64,000 nt of DNA from Brugia malayi. Lineage: Eukaryota; Nematoda; Chromadorea; Rhabditida; Onchocercidae. The position numbers and the translations under genes are program-made. The DNA lies in contig NW_025062476.1 in the NCBI RefSeq assembly GCF_000002995.4, positions 13,697,001 to 13,761,000 of the forward strand, written 5' to 3'. Positions 35,210 to 49,720 of this stretch are shown here, one piece after another. Within the stretch, counting starts at the first letter, position 1. Each line of letters starts with the position of its first letter. The notes under the pieces are model-generated. The model did no database searches. It worked only from the letters and a program-made list of their open reading frames with translations, and was not told where the DNA came from.

Positions 35210-36886
35210 ATGGCATTTGAAATTTTTGAAATTTAGTAAGCAATCGGATTGTTGTATTATTGCATTATTAATAATTGTTGAAATTAATTTTATTTTAAAT
35301 TATTTCAAAATTTTTTTTAAAATTCATACAAAAAAAGAAACATAGTAAATCTTAGCTAAAAATTAATTTTCAAATACAAATTTTTCATGCAAATGAATGC
35401 ATTTAGTGGTACCATAAAAGTTGCATAAAATTTTTCTTCTAATAATTTTAAATATAAATAAAAAGTTTAAATAAAAAATTTAAAAATTTTTCATCAGCAA
35501 TAATAATATTTGTTATTTAATTTTTGTTTTTTGTTTTTTTTTTCACTGTTTATCAATAATAAGTCACAATGATTGTTTATAAAAAAAAATGAAACAGAAT
35601 TTAAAATTTGTTTTAAATTAATTAATAATTAATTGTTCATAAAATATAGATAAATGTAGTAAATAAATAGACATTATTATTTTTGCATTAGCTTTAAAAA
35701 ATTTTTAAAACAAAAAATATTTCTGTTAAAATTATTACACGACGAAAATTTCATTTTAATATTAACAATTCATATTCGATAGATTTTATCATTTTTTATA
35801 TCACTTTCATATCACTGATTTATTTTCTTTTTTCCTATTTTTTTTATTATAAATTTATGAATTTAAAAATTTAATTAATTTTTTATAATTATATTTAGCA
35901 AAAAAAATTTTGAAAAAAAAAATAAAATAAAATGATTCGATTGATTTTTAATGTTAATTTTATATTTTCAGAAATGGAATATCCATGAAAAATGATGAAG
36001 AAGGTGAACATAAAAAAATGTTTTCTATTTGAAAGTTTTTAAAATTGTAAACAAATATCACATTTTTTTTTTTTATCATTGTGATAAATTGTGATATCAT
36101 TTAAACTGCAACCATTTTTCTATCTAAAATAACAAAAAATTAAAGGAATTATTGTAATTTGAAAATGAAAATTAAGCATTGTCATGTAGAGTCAAAAAAA
36201 ATTGAAAAAAGAATTTAAAAAGATACGAAAAATATTTAAAAAATAAACGATCTGATAGAAAAAAACAAAATTAATAAATAAATTACAGTAAAAAAGGAAA
36301 ACGAATGAAAAACCAAATTTAATTTGTCCTATTTAATTATTTAATTAATTATTAAATAATGGCATTATATTAAAAAATCATTTTTTTTTTTAAATTCATA
36401 TTGTGACAACTTTTTAAGTGATAATAAAATGATTAATAATGATTCTCTTATCATCAATGATAATTGTATATTAAAAAAAAATTTTTTTTTTAAATTACAC
36501 TTCAATGCAGATAACAATTCATTTCGGTCTTTTTTTTTCGAATTTAAATTTTATTTGAATCAAATTTTTTTTTTCCAAAAAATTTTATTCCATCTTATTT
36601 TCAATAATATTTGATAACCTAATATCATAAAAAAAAATATTTATAATCCATTTTTATTTTCTACTATTAATAAAGTACATTTTTTACTATTTAACAATTA
36701 TTTAATTATGTTTACTAAAAAAAAACTTAAATTAACAAAAATGAATTTACCTCAAATTATTTTCTGATTTCATTTCTTTTCTTTTCTGTCATTATATATT
36801 ATTGAATCAATTTATTATTAAAAATTTATTATTATTATATTTTTGAATCGATTTATTATTAAAAATTTATTGTTATTATTATATTA

Positions 36887-36917
36887 TTGAATCAATTTAT
36901 TATTATTGTTATCATTA

Positions 36918-37014
<97 letters not shown>

Positions 37015-37037
37015 TATTATTATTATTGTTATATTGT
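36887..37037 (+). repeat. (TTA)n microsatellite
   Basis: About 40 tandem ATT/TTA triplets with a few TTG and CTA interruptions. It gives artefactual poly-Ile and poly-Asn open frames on the two strands. Confidence 0.95.
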
Positions 37038-37250
37038 TGAATCAGTTTATTATTAGAAAAGAAAAACAAAAAATGGCACAAAGAGGAAAAAAAAAAGAAA
37101 TTTGATGATTTTAAATATTCAAAATGAAGAGAGATAAAAAAAAAAAAAAAAAAAAAAGAGAGAATCAATAAACCATTTTGTTTAAATGTAAAGCATTTTG
37201 ATTGATGTTATAGAAGTTAATAATGACAAGTTGTAGTGTAACACAAAGCA

Positions 37251-37395
37251 AACAACAACAACAACAACACTAATAATAACAATCATCATCATCATCATCA
37301 TCATTTGACATTATCATCGACATTATCATCATCACCACCACCATCATCATCGTCATCATTATTATCATCATCCTCAACAAATAACAACAACATTA
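37251..37395 (+). repeat. (CAA)n and (TCA)n simple repeats
   Basis: CAACAACAACAA followed by ATCATCATCATC runs and CAC/CAT variants, then an AACAACAAC run. Noncoding. Confidence 0.85.
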
Positions 37396-38100
37396 ACTTC
37401 TTCAACTGGATATGTAATGTGAGAATTGCATCATTCGAAATATTTTTCAACTTTCATAGCTCGTTTTCTTATATAACTACTAGAAAATTATGCTTTGATG
37501 TAAAATAAAATTAATAATAAAAAAATTTTTTTTTTAAATTTTCATTTTATAAGAATAATTTTTCAATTATAAAATTTAATTAAATCAAAATTTCTAGGTT
37601 ATGCATAGATTTATTCATCTTTTATTGATTTATTGATTTATTTATTTATCTGTTTATTTATTTACATGATGTTATTTTAGCTAAGATTAATGGAAATATT
37701 TTATAGCTTAAGAGTTTCTTTTTTTTAAGTTTTCGATTTATTTAATCTATCATTAATTTATACGTCGTTTTTTTTTTTTTCTTGAAGTAATATTAAATCA
37801 TTTTCAATGAAATAATATATCAATGATTATTGCTAATTTTATGCTTACATTTTGTTTGTTTATTTACATTTTCATTTTATTCATTTATTTATTTTAATAT
37901 ATTTATATTTTATTGATTCAACAATTCAGCAATTGATTGAATCATATATCTTTTTTTATTTCAGTTTTTTCTTTCTTTTTATTTGATTTGAATTCAATTT
38001 AGTTTTATCAGAATTATTTCTTTCATCTCTCATTTTTCGTTTGGTTTAATATTATAATTAATAAAAATAATAAAAAATATTTTGAAAAATAAAAAAAAAA

Positions 38101-38113
38101 GTGACTTTGACCT
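38101..38113 (-). promoter_or_regulatory. HNF4/DR1-like site upstream of the TMEM86-like gene
   Basis: The minus strand reads AGGTCAAAGTCAC, close to the HNF4-type core CAAAGTCCA preceded by AGGT. It lies about 120 bp upstream of the start codon. A single match, so weak on its own. Confidence 0.3.
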
Positions 38114-38234
38114 ATTTTACGTAGTAATTTTTTCATTTAATAAAGTAAAAAAAAATTCTTCATTTTTTTTTTTTAAAAATTTTTCAAAATTTTCAACTTT
38201 CTTTTTTTTTTTGAAAAACGATTAACAAATACAA

Positions 38235-40535
38235 ATGAACGCTTCGCTTCTTGCACTTCCATATTTCGCGTTGGTTTTTATCTTTTATCATCAATCAAAT
38301 GGTTTTATCCGAAGTTGTGATAACTTATATGAATATTGGTAAGTTAATCATTCTTATCAATCATAGTTTATCAGGAAAAAGCAAAACTTATCAAAAGAAA
38401 TTTATTAATTTATCAAAATAGAATGTATGTAGGGACGGAAATATTGGCAACAGTTAAATTATGGAAACTTTATTAAAATTACAAATTAAATCTTATCACT
38501 TTCTTATATCAAATTTGTAATAAGTAACATTATGTGATAAAGATAAGATATCACTATGTGATATGTTTGTGATAACTTTTTATCATAACACAAAAACTAC
38601 ATTGCTTTTTTCTTTTCTTATTTTTTTGTAATCAAAAATTTATTTACAGATGTTGGAAAAAGAGAGAGAGAGAGATTTCATGAATTAAATTTATATTTTA
38701 TAAATTTCTGAAATTTAGAAAGGACAGAGAAATTAACAAAAATTAATTACTAAAAATTAACATAAAAAATTGATAGCAACTAATTTAATATATTTAAATG
38801 AAAAAAAAAAAATAGAAAAAGAAATAAAATTGAGTAAAAATTAATTTTTTTTTTAAAATAAATTTCAGGAAAACATTACCAGTTTTAATTTTAAGTATAC
38901 TTTACTATGCAGTTGGTTCAAGCTTTAGCAATCGTCAACATATCTATGCATCACTTGGCTTATTAGCTGGTGCTATTGGTGATTATATGATAACAAGGCC
39001 AAATGATGGCCTAATCCTTGGGGCTGCTTGTTTTGCTATTGGCCATATTTTTTATTTGGTAAATATCACTGTAATTAATTAGCACAAATTAATTATTAAT
39101 TATTATATACAACAAATTGGATGAATTTTTCAGTTTTATTTTTATTTTTACACTTTTTTGCAATTTTCTTTTTTTTTTGTTTTTATTCTATAAGAAAAAA
39201 ATTTATAATTAATTGCAAATTTTTCTTTTAACACTGTTAGCAATGAAATAAATAATTGAAATTATTGATGAAATGAAATAGTAAAATGTAATTTTATCAC
39301 TAATTTTATTATCAATGAATAGTATAATATTAAAATGAGAAAAAGAAAATTACTGATAAAAAAACAAAAATAGATAAAAGAGCTATCATACGTACATTCA
39401 AATTTAATTTAAATTCAATTTAATTCAACATTCAAAAAAAAGAATTATTGAAAATAAATTTAATAAAAAATATTTTATTTCATTTTTTTTTCGGTTCTAA
39501 CCGCTATTAATAATATAACACAACGAAATATTCCCTAATTATTAAGCATACATATTAATTTTTATATTTTAAATTTAAATAATTTTATAAAAATTTTCAT
39601 TTTTAACTTTTAACTTTTTTTTTCTAAATCAATTTTTTTATTTATCTATTAACTTAAAAAAAAGAAAATTTTCAAGTTTAAATTTACTTGTGAATTCATA
39701 TTTATTCAATCATTTCTTTAAAAAATTATTCATAAATATCATATTTCAGCTTACATTTACCTATCGTATTGGTAATCTATGCATCCCATTACTATTTATG
39801 ATAATACTGATAAGCTTTATCATACTTTATGTAACATTTGCATTACTTCTAATTGTACATCCAATTGCATCAACAATTATGATTATTTATTCATTTCTTT
39901 TATCAATGTGTGTTCTCTTCAGTGGTTCATTGTATATTTGTGGCGGTCCATATGATCAGCAACGACAATTTGTTAGTGATTAATTCTAAATTTAAAAAAA
40001 GAAAAAAACATTTTTTTTTGTCATATTTTAATTTTTATAAAATATTTTAACATTACTATAATAAATAATAATTTCATTTCAATTTCTCATTTTTTTTTTT
40101 TTCTATCTTAATTTTATTGTATTTTCTCAAAAATAACTATTAAATAATAAATTATCATTTGTTTTGTTTTGTTTTTTCCTAGTTGATTTAATTATTGTTA
40201 ATTAATATTTTTGATTAATTTATTTTTTAATTTATGATTTCTTTTATTTATTATAATATATTAAATGAGTAAATTACTAATTTCAGAATAATTTATTACG
40301 ATTTCTTGGATTTTTACTCTTTTATTTATCTGATAGCGCATTAATTATTCATCACGTTGGAATTGCTGTGCCAGTTGCTGAAAAATTGATCTTATCAACT
40401 TATTTTATCGCACAATATCTCATTTTATGTGGTTCATCACTATCATCATCATCATCGTTATCATTATCATCATCATCGTTATCACCATCACACTGTTACC
40501 GCTCATATCATTTACATCAGAAAGCAGATAAATGA
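38235..40535 (+). CDS. TMEM86/YhhN family membrane protein, lysoplasmalogenase-like
   Basis: Exons 38235-38338, 38869-39058, 39750-39971 and 40287-40535 give 254 residues in frame. The YhhN/TMEM86 hallmarks are visible: WKTLPVLILSILYYAVG near 35-51, LGLLAGAIGDYMI near 64-75, GAACFAIGHIFY, TFALLLIVHP, and RFLGFLLFYLSDSALI near 177-191 followed by STYFIAQYLILCG. The aspartates at 73 (GAIGD) and 188 (YLSDS) match the paired acidic residues of the family. About eight membrane segments are expected. TMEM86 enzymes cleave the vinyl-ether bond of lysoplasmalogens in internal membranes, releasing a fatty aldehyde. The C-terminal tail is unusual: a serine run (SSLSSSSSLSLSSSSLSPS) encoded by a (TCA)n-like microsatellite. 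The first helix looks shortened relative to vertebrate members. Confidence 0.92.
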
Positions 40536-41699
40536 TTTATTGCTTTTTTTTTTGTTGAAATTGTACTACTTCAACAGATATGTATGATAAATGGAAATAA
40601 ACTCATTACAAACAATAAACATTTTCATGATTGATTGATTGATTGGTTGATCGATCGATTGATCGATTAATTAATTAATTTATCAAGAATTATTTGCATG
40701 TATTAAAGGAAAGCGAAAAGAAATTAATAACAAAAAAAAAAAAAAATTAATTTTAGTATAGGTTTAAAAAGAAAAATCGTTTTTTTTTCAACAACAAAAT
40801 ATTTTATAATATAGTACATAAGTAAATAATGAAAAAAAAGCAAATTTATTGTTGCAAATAAATTTAATTTAATAATGATAAAAATATAAATATCAAATAG
40901 ATTAGATTGATAAGAAAAATTATAAAATAAATAAAAATATAGCATACAAACAAGTCATTCAAATCAAAAATCTTTAAATTCTAAGTCTAAAAAAAAAAGG
41001 ATTTGAATTAAAAAAGTTTTGAAAAAATAATAAATAATTTTGAATATTAAACCATTTTTTTTACTCAAATATTTGTTTTTAATTAATCAAAAAAAAAAAA
41101 ATATATTTTGAAGTACATTTCCTATTTTTGAAGTATACAAATTTTCTTTCTTTTTTTTTTTTTTTTTTGAAGTAATAACAAATGAATTATAAGATTATAA
41201 GTAGAGAAAAAGCATGAAGCAAGGAAAAAAAAAGAAGTCTAAGCTTAAATTTGTGAAAAAGTGTAGAAATTAGAGAAAAGAAAAAAAAAAAAAACGAAAA
41301 CAAAAATTTTTAAATTTTTAAAATTTTGTACTTTGACGTAAATATCATTTAAAATAATGGTTAGAAAAAAATAAAGGAAATTGAAAAAAAAAGAAAAGTA
41401 ATAAAAAAAAAACATTCGTTAAAATCTTTTTCATTTCCTTTTCGTCAAAAGAAAAAAAATAGGAAAAGTAAACAAAAAAAGCAAAAACTTTTTTTCCACA
41501 CAAAAATTTAATAACTTTTTAATTTATTTAATTCATACAGTATTAAAACCAACCAAAAATTAATTTAATATTTCAAATATGTACAAATGATTATTTCAAT
41601 AAAAATAAAATGAATGTAATTATAAAAGTTTTATTTCAATTTTTTTTTTCCTAAAAATGTTTGATTATCAAAATAAAAATAAAGTGTTTTATTTATAAA
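40536..41699. other. Convergent intergenic region
   Basis: About 1.2 kb between the stops of the TMEM86-like gene (+) and the JIP-1 gene (-). It has AATAAA-type signals near 40598 and a (GATT)/(GATC) simple repeat at 40631-40672. Otherwise AT-rich with no exon. Confidence 0.6.
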
Positions 41700-44600
41700 T
41701 TATTCAAGATAAATATCTTCTGTTGGATGCGCAAATGCCATATATTCATCGTATGAACGCTTAAAAGCACGTCTGAAATTTAATTTTAATTTATTTTTTT
41801 CTTTCATTTTTTTACTAATTTGTAAAATTCAAAGTTACAAAATATAAAATAAAATAATTTTTGTAAATAACAAAATTGGCTTTGAAGACAAAGCTTAACA
41901 ATTATCATAAAATTAATTGACGTAAAATTGATTTATCTAACATAATTTGAATTTATTTGAAATAGTAATTTTAGCTCTTTCTTTTCCCTTTTTTTTTACC
42001 AAATATTTATCAACCGTATTCTGAGGGTAAAAAAATTCCCGGGAAATAATGTTGTTAAATTAATAAGAGTAAAATTTATTTTTACCCGATCGATTCAACA
42101 ATTGGTTGTGTTGAGACATTTGACAAGAAAACATGACAAGCAAAACGTGGTAATAATGGATGTTTAGTTATAAAACCAAAATACCTTTAAAAAAAAGAAA
42201 AATCACTATAAAAAATTGTGATTAAGCTGAAAAAAAATTATCGCTATATTATCATCGTTATTATTGAAAAATCATTATTATTATCACTAAAAAATCGCTA
42301 TTATTAAAAAATAATCATTATTATTGAAAAAATCATTGCCATTATTATCGCCATTATTGCTAAAATTCCATCAATTGCAAAACCATTATTATTATTATTA
42401 TTGTTAATAAAGAATTGCTATTCTTTAAAACTATTTAAACTTTTATTAAAATTACTTAAAAAATATTATTATTATTAAAAAATCATTGTTATTATTAATA
42501 TTATTATTATTATTATCATAACAAAATGAAATATCTGAAAGGAGAAAGGAATTATATTATCCGAATACACTAATCATATATATAAATATTATTTTAGCAC
42601 AGAGTAAAAATTATCACAAACTGAAATTCACTGAAATTCAAAAAAAAAAAAAAATAAAATAAAATAAACAATAAACAAACCTAAGTTGTTTTGGATGTGC
42701 ACCACAAAATGAAATATTTTGTAAGCTATAGAAGAAATCAAATGTAGGACATTGAAAAAACTGAAAAGTTTATACAAAAATTAATAAATATTTAATCAAT
42801 TTTAAAATATCAAAAGTAATATTTTATTTATTTCGGAATTTATTTGCTTTAATTTATTTGTTTCTAAATGAATTTTGGAAGAAAAAAATGCATAAAAAAG
42901 GTAAATGTAATAAACAAATAATATTTAATTTAAATATAAGAAAAACAAAAAATTTATGACAAAAATGTAAAAATATTGAAATTAAAAATGTAAAATATGA
43001 ATAATAAATTTTAATCGATCAATTCAGTTTTTTGTTTTCAACCATAAAAGAATGCAAACAAAAATTCTTATTAAATAAGAAATTGTATGAGAAAAAAGAA
43101 AATATAATAAAATTAAAACATGAAATGAAATTAAAATGCGTACTGTGTAAGCTTTTTTTTTTAAATTAATTATATTATCGGATTTGAATTTTTTAAAGAA
43201 CAAAAAGAGAAAAAAATCTTTTTCAATAAAGAAAATTTGTTAAATTTAATCTTATACGAAAAAAAAAACAAAAAAAATTTTTTAAAATTCTTGCATTTAT
43301 ATCCGCTTTTTCACTTTTATGCTTAATTTAATTTAATTTATTAATTAAAGATTAATTTTAATTTCTTTTTTTTTCTTTTCTCTTATTCTACCATAAACAT
43401 AAATAATTATTTCACTATTACTATTTTTTTTTTTGAATTAATTTAATTTCATATTAATAACTTACATTCTTTCGTCGTTTATCAATAATATGTATACCAC
43501 GAAATGATACTTCCATTAGTACTGTTTGTGGTACTATTATTTCTTCCTTATTTTGATAAACACCAAGTACCTAAATTTATATTTTAATTTCTATTTTTCA
43601 AATTCCTATTATTATTATTTAAATTAATTGTATTTTTTTTAAATCTTTTCTTCGGTTTACATTTTCATTTTTTTTTTCTTCCTTTTAATTAATTATATTA
43701 TTATATATGAAATAAAGTATTATTTAAATAAACTATAATTTTCATAAAATTAGATATTATTATAATTACTATAGTCAAAAAATTAATAATGAAATAATAG
43801 TAATAATAATAGGAAAAGGATAATAAATGGAAAAATTAGAATAATTTATTTTTCCAATTTGGTTAAAATTGCTCAAAATGAAATAAATTATTCATTAATT
43901 AAAATTAAAAGAAAGTTAAATTTGTGACAATAGTAAAATTTATTTTCTTATGCAAAATTGAAAATACATAAAAAATGGCACAAAAAAAAAGAAAAAAGAG
44001 AAAACAATAATTTTGTAATAAATTATATTAAAGAAAAAAAAAATTTAAAGTATAATAAAAAGATTCAAAAATTTTTTCCATTAATTTCAATAAATAATTT
44101 ATATATATTAAAAAAAAGAAAAATTAAAATGATTTAAAAAATTTGATAAATTTGATGACAACCTTATTCATAGCTTGTATAAGTATATCATTGCCTTTAT
44201 GATGTGCAACTTCAATTGATGCTAACATTGTCAAATAAAATGTGTCACGTTCATTTGTCATCGTTTCTGGGAAAAAAAAAAAAGTATTACTTAAGTTCTG
44301 AAAGTTATTTCAATTTTTAAATTAATTTAATTATTGATGCATAAAATTAGAATAATTGTGCATAAATTTTGAAGTAAAATTAATTCAAAATGTAATTGCT
44401 CAAACATTTTGTTATAAATCAATTTTAGCATTCAATCAAATTCATTAATTTATGATTAAATTCAATATTCAATTTCAATTAATTATTAGCATTTATGATT
44501 AAATCAATATTCATTGCTTATTTCTAAGATATTATGAAGCAAATGTTGAAATTTTAAATTGAAATAAATTTTAATCCAGAAAATGTATACAAAACAAATA

Positions 44601-47600
44601 AGAACAAAAATTATTGAAATTGCAAAAAAAAAAAAAAAAAAAAAAAAAGATAAGAATTTTTTATTTTTAATAAAATATATACTTAATTTGAATTTAAAAA
44701 TAATTTGAAATGTAAATAAAAATGATAGCTTACGATTAACATTACTTGGTAATGCTCCCATGCAAATTTCTTCAACTAAATCAATTTCACAAACATGTGC
44801 TGATGGAAAGATGCCATGTTGGTTGGTTCGTAGATTTGTACCTTTAAATTATATTCCTAATTTATTATTTTATCATTTCAATAATTTCATTATCATTTAT
44901 TTTATTTATTTACATTTTATTACTATTATTATTATTATTATTGTTTCGATTAATTTAATTTATGTTTTTTTTTCATTTAATTCAAATAAACTAAACAATC
45001 ATAACCACAAGGAAAAAGTAGTAAGATAATTAATTTTCTACCAATAATCTTGTTGAAAAAATATATATTTACTAAATATTAAAAAAATTAAAAAATTATT
45101 TTCATTTATTTAAAATAATAATTTGAAAATTTTATTATTCTTTATATATGCGCAAAAAAGATTAAAAAAAAAATCAATCACTCAAAATTTAAAATTAGAA
45201 ATAATTTAAAAGAGAGAGAAAAAGAAATGATAATTTCGAGAAATAAAATGGTACCATAGCACCAAAGAGTCCTTATTAAAATAATAAAAAACAAAAAAAT
45301 TGTATAAAACTTAAAATTAGAAATAATTTAAAAGAGAGAGAAAAAGAAATGGTAATTTCGAGAAATAAAATGGTACCATAGCACCAAAGAGTCCTTATTA
45401 AAATAATAAAAAACAAAAAAATTGTATAAAACTTAAAATTAGAAATAATTTAAAAGAGAGAGAAAAAGAAATGATAATTTCGAGAAATAAAATGGTACCA
45501 TAGCACCAAAGAGTCCTTATTAAAATAATAAAAAACAAAAAAATTGTATAAAACTTAAAATTAGAAATAATTTAAAAGAGAGAGAAAAAGAAATGGTAAT
45601 TTCGAGAAATAAAATGGTACCATAGCACCAGTGATCTTCACATTCCCTTTCAACATGAATTGCATCACCAATTTCCAGCAGTACCTCATCATCGTGTCGT
45701 GGAATAAATGAAGAATGTACTCGATGAGTTGGATTGAACTGGTCAACAATACCTGTACAACAGGATGACACACCGGATGAGTCATCTGAAAGTACTACTA
45801 AAGGAATATTCTAGTTTTATTTCAATTTTCATTTTGTTTCATCTTTTGGAAAGATTTATTTCATATATGGTATTTTTTTAAATTTAAAATTTAAATTAAA
45901 AAAGAACCAAATATTTTTAATTAGTATGATAAAATAAATGTATTGATAGTAGACATATTCCTTGTAAAATTAAACATATTCATTATATATTTAATGTATT
46001 ATTGTAATGAATTTCTTTTTATTATTCTATTAATATTACTATTTATTTTTTTGCTTTTCATTAAGATGATATATATATTTTAACATTGATATATTTATTA
46101 CATGTATGATTGTTTTGATAAATTTAAATTTGAAAATAAAAATCAAAAATTTTGAATTAAATTTCCTATGATAAGCATAATAAAGATGATTTGGCATTAA
46201 TGTACTTATTTTATAGTATATACAAGGTAGTATTTTTTTTGTAAAAAGTAATATACCTTTTCTGGAAGAAATTTGATTATCATTAAGATTATTATCATCA
46301 TAGTAGCTATTATCATCAAACAGTAGCACTGAACGACTCATCACTGAGTCAGTACCAAAGCAAATCCTAAACAAAAAATTTTTTTTCAAAAATTTTGTTC
46401 CACAATTTTAATACAATCAAAATTTCATTTCATTATTTTAATACAAATTTAATGAATGGTAAATTTTTCTTTCACTATATTTTACTGTAAGTCTAATATA
46501 AGTTATTTGTGAAAGGTTTAAATAATTAAATTTGATTCGGAAAATTGTGATTATTACAGGAAAAGTAATGTAACAGTTTATGATAAGAATAATTTAATTT
46601 ATATAATTTTAAAAATGGATTTTTTAGAAATGAATGATAATAAATTAATTTATACTTGAAATAAATTAAACTGCTGATAGCATTAGTATCAGCATGATAA
46701 AATGTAAAATGCTTAAAGTAATGCTACTAAGATTCTCAAAAATTAATGTAAAACATAGTTTTTCAAATTTCAAAAAATGTATGAAAAGGAAATGCTAGAA
46801 ATTATTTATTTTTGCTTATAAAATTACATTATCAAAGTTTTTTTTTTTTTTTCTAGTCCATTTTAATAATATATTTTCCTTATAAATTAGCAAATTATTT
46901 ATAGATGAATATAGCTATTTTATATATTTTGGAAAAAATTAAATGAGTTTAATGTTTGGTAATTTGTTCAAAATTTCATAAATTATTGGCTAAAAAAACC
47001 CAAAATTAATAGCATATTTACGCTGCATGCAAGCCATGCGTATGTGTTAAATAATCCACAAATTATGAGCCAAAAATTCCCACAACATTAATAACATATC
47101 AATGCGATGCTTACGCTGCATGTAAGCATGCTACGTATTAAATGAGTCAATTATTTCAGAAATTTGAGCTAAAAAAACCCACAATATTAATAGCATATTT
47201 ACGCTGCATGTAAGCACGCTGCATGTATCAAATAAGTCAATCCATAAATTATGAGCTAAAAAATTCAACAGCATTAATAGCATATCAATACGATGTTTAC
47301 GCTGCATGCAAGCATGCTACGTATCAAATAAGTCAATTTATTGCTTATTTAACTTATCATTATTTGTAGATTATTTATTAAAAATTAAACAGATTTGAAA
47401 CAAAGAAAAAAAAAAAGAAAAGAAAAGATTAGATTTAAAATTGATGATAAGATTATATCTTTTGTTATTTATCATTTTCAATCATTACTATAACATTTTT
47501 TATTTTCATTTAAAATTTATTCATTAATTTTTCATTGCTTTTTTAATGAATAAAACAAAAAAAGAAAAGTAAAAAATAATTTTTAGGAAACTTTTTTTTG

Positions 47601-49090
47601 CCATATCTTTCTGTGCTTTTAATAGATTCTACCAAAAAAAAAAAAAAAAAAAACAATTAATTATTTAATTATTATTAAACATTTTCGATGCATTGTTCAA
47701 CATTTAAAAGTTAAATTTTGAAAAAAAAAAAAAAAAAAAAACAGAGGAAGAAAAATGTATTAAAATTTTAAGTGAAAAAAGAAAAGAAAAAGGAATGGTT
47801 TTTGCTCAAATAAATCTTTTTTTTTTCTCATTAAAATATTTTATTTTATTTCATTTCTAATTTCTTAAAAAATGGCACTTTTCAAACTAAATTATCCTTA
47901 TTATTATTTATGTTATCATATATCATTTGCTCTGGAAAATAAGTTTAAATCATAAAATTTGTTAATATATTAATAATTTTTTTTTCATATTAATCTATAT
48001 TATAAAATAAAAATCTTATTAAATAATTAATTTTTTAAAATAAAATTACAGTTATAAAAAAAAATGTCTTTTCGATTTAAATTTTAATTATTATCTTTAT
48101 GCTTATATCAATGCAAAAACGCATTGTAATAAATTATAAAAGTATAATAATAATAAATTAGTATAAGTAATACTTATATTACTTTAATAAAATGAATGCA
48201 ATTTTCTATATATCATTTCATTCTAACCTATAATTTACCTATAAAAATTGATGCATATTAATAAACATTTAATTTTAAACTTAAAAAAAAATTCCAAAAT
48301 TATTTCGGTAACGCAAAAATGTTATAATTAAAATATGAAAAATAAAATAAGAAAAGAAAAAATTATTCATATAAATCCATATATAGTACTTTAAAAAAAA
48401 TGACGTAAATATCCGTGCATTTACTTACGCAAATATCCGTGTACTTACTTAAGTATCTCAAAAGAAAAGTAATAATCTAGATATTCGTATGCTTATTTAA
48501 TCATTTCAAAAAAGAAAGGAAGAATGACATGGATATGAATGTACTTATTAATTTACTTAAACTTAAATTTCATTTATTCCTTAACAATAGAACAAGCATT
48601 TCTATTTTTTAGATATAATTTTTTAAATTGCTCTTTTCAATAAATTAAATTCAAAAATACAAAAAATTTCACCAAATAATTTTTGTTTTCTATTTCATTA
48701 ATTAATTAATTAATTTACTTATTTATTCATAATTATTTCATACCTATGATCTTCTTTAGTAACTTGTTGTTGAATGGGAGAAGAAACAATTGTTGATGGT
48801 GAGAATAAATTTGTTGACATCGGAGATGATGTCGTTGAATTGAAATGATGTTCAGATAATGAAGCAGTAGTAGCTGTTGTTGTAGTAGCAGTAGTAGTAG
48901 TAGTGATAAGAGTAGTGATAGGAGTAGTGATAATATTTGCTGATAATGAATTAATTGGTAGTGGTGGTAAACGTCGATGAACAACTGATACTGTTGATAA
49001 TGGTGAATGAGTGAGAAATTTTCCAGGTAATACTAAAATTATTTATTGCCATAAATTTTAATAAAATTTTAAAATAAATTTGATAAAAAG

Positions 49091-49133
<43 letters not shown>

Positions 49134-49668
49134 GAAAATTTTTGGAATAAATCTCTTATCAATTAGTGATGAATAAAATTTAATCACTATCAGTTATGAT
49201 AATTGCTGACAAATTTTAATTGAATTAAACTAATAAATATGTGAAATGAAAAGATTTTCATAACAGCAATAATAATAATAGTTTTTAATCTTTAATTCAA
49301 TTAATTTTTTTTAATTTTAAAATTTTGTATATATTAAAAAAAAAAAAAAGAACATATAATAATAATAATTAAAAGAGAAATAATTATGAGACATTTAAAT
49401 AATCGATATTCTAATTAATTATCATTTTATCATTAATCTATGTGTTAATATTGAAATTTCATTTATAATTAAAATGAATTTGAATTTCGAATAATTTCAA
49501 TTTATTATTTACATCATTAACTTTTTGCCAAAAAAAAAATAATAATAAAAAGGTTAAATTAAAAATGAAATATTGAAATTAATGATAAAATATTGAAATT
49601 GGAAATGATGTATTAACTTATAAATGAAACTTTCATTACTTTAATCAAACTTTTAATTAATGAAAGAA

Positions 49669-49720
<52 letters not shown>

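Larger units (their letters stand above)
35210..38234. other. Intergenic region between six-cysteine gene and TMEM86-like gene
   Basis: About 3 kb, AT-rich. An acceptor-like TTTTCAG at about 35971 is followed by an open stretch (NGISMKNDEEGEHKKMFSI, stop near 36032) that could be an alternative last exon but has no partner. Simple repeats are listed separately. Confidence 0.45.

Noticed and set aside
36884..37168. Poly-Asn / poly-Ile open frames
   Set aside because: Both strands of a (TTA)n microsatellite.
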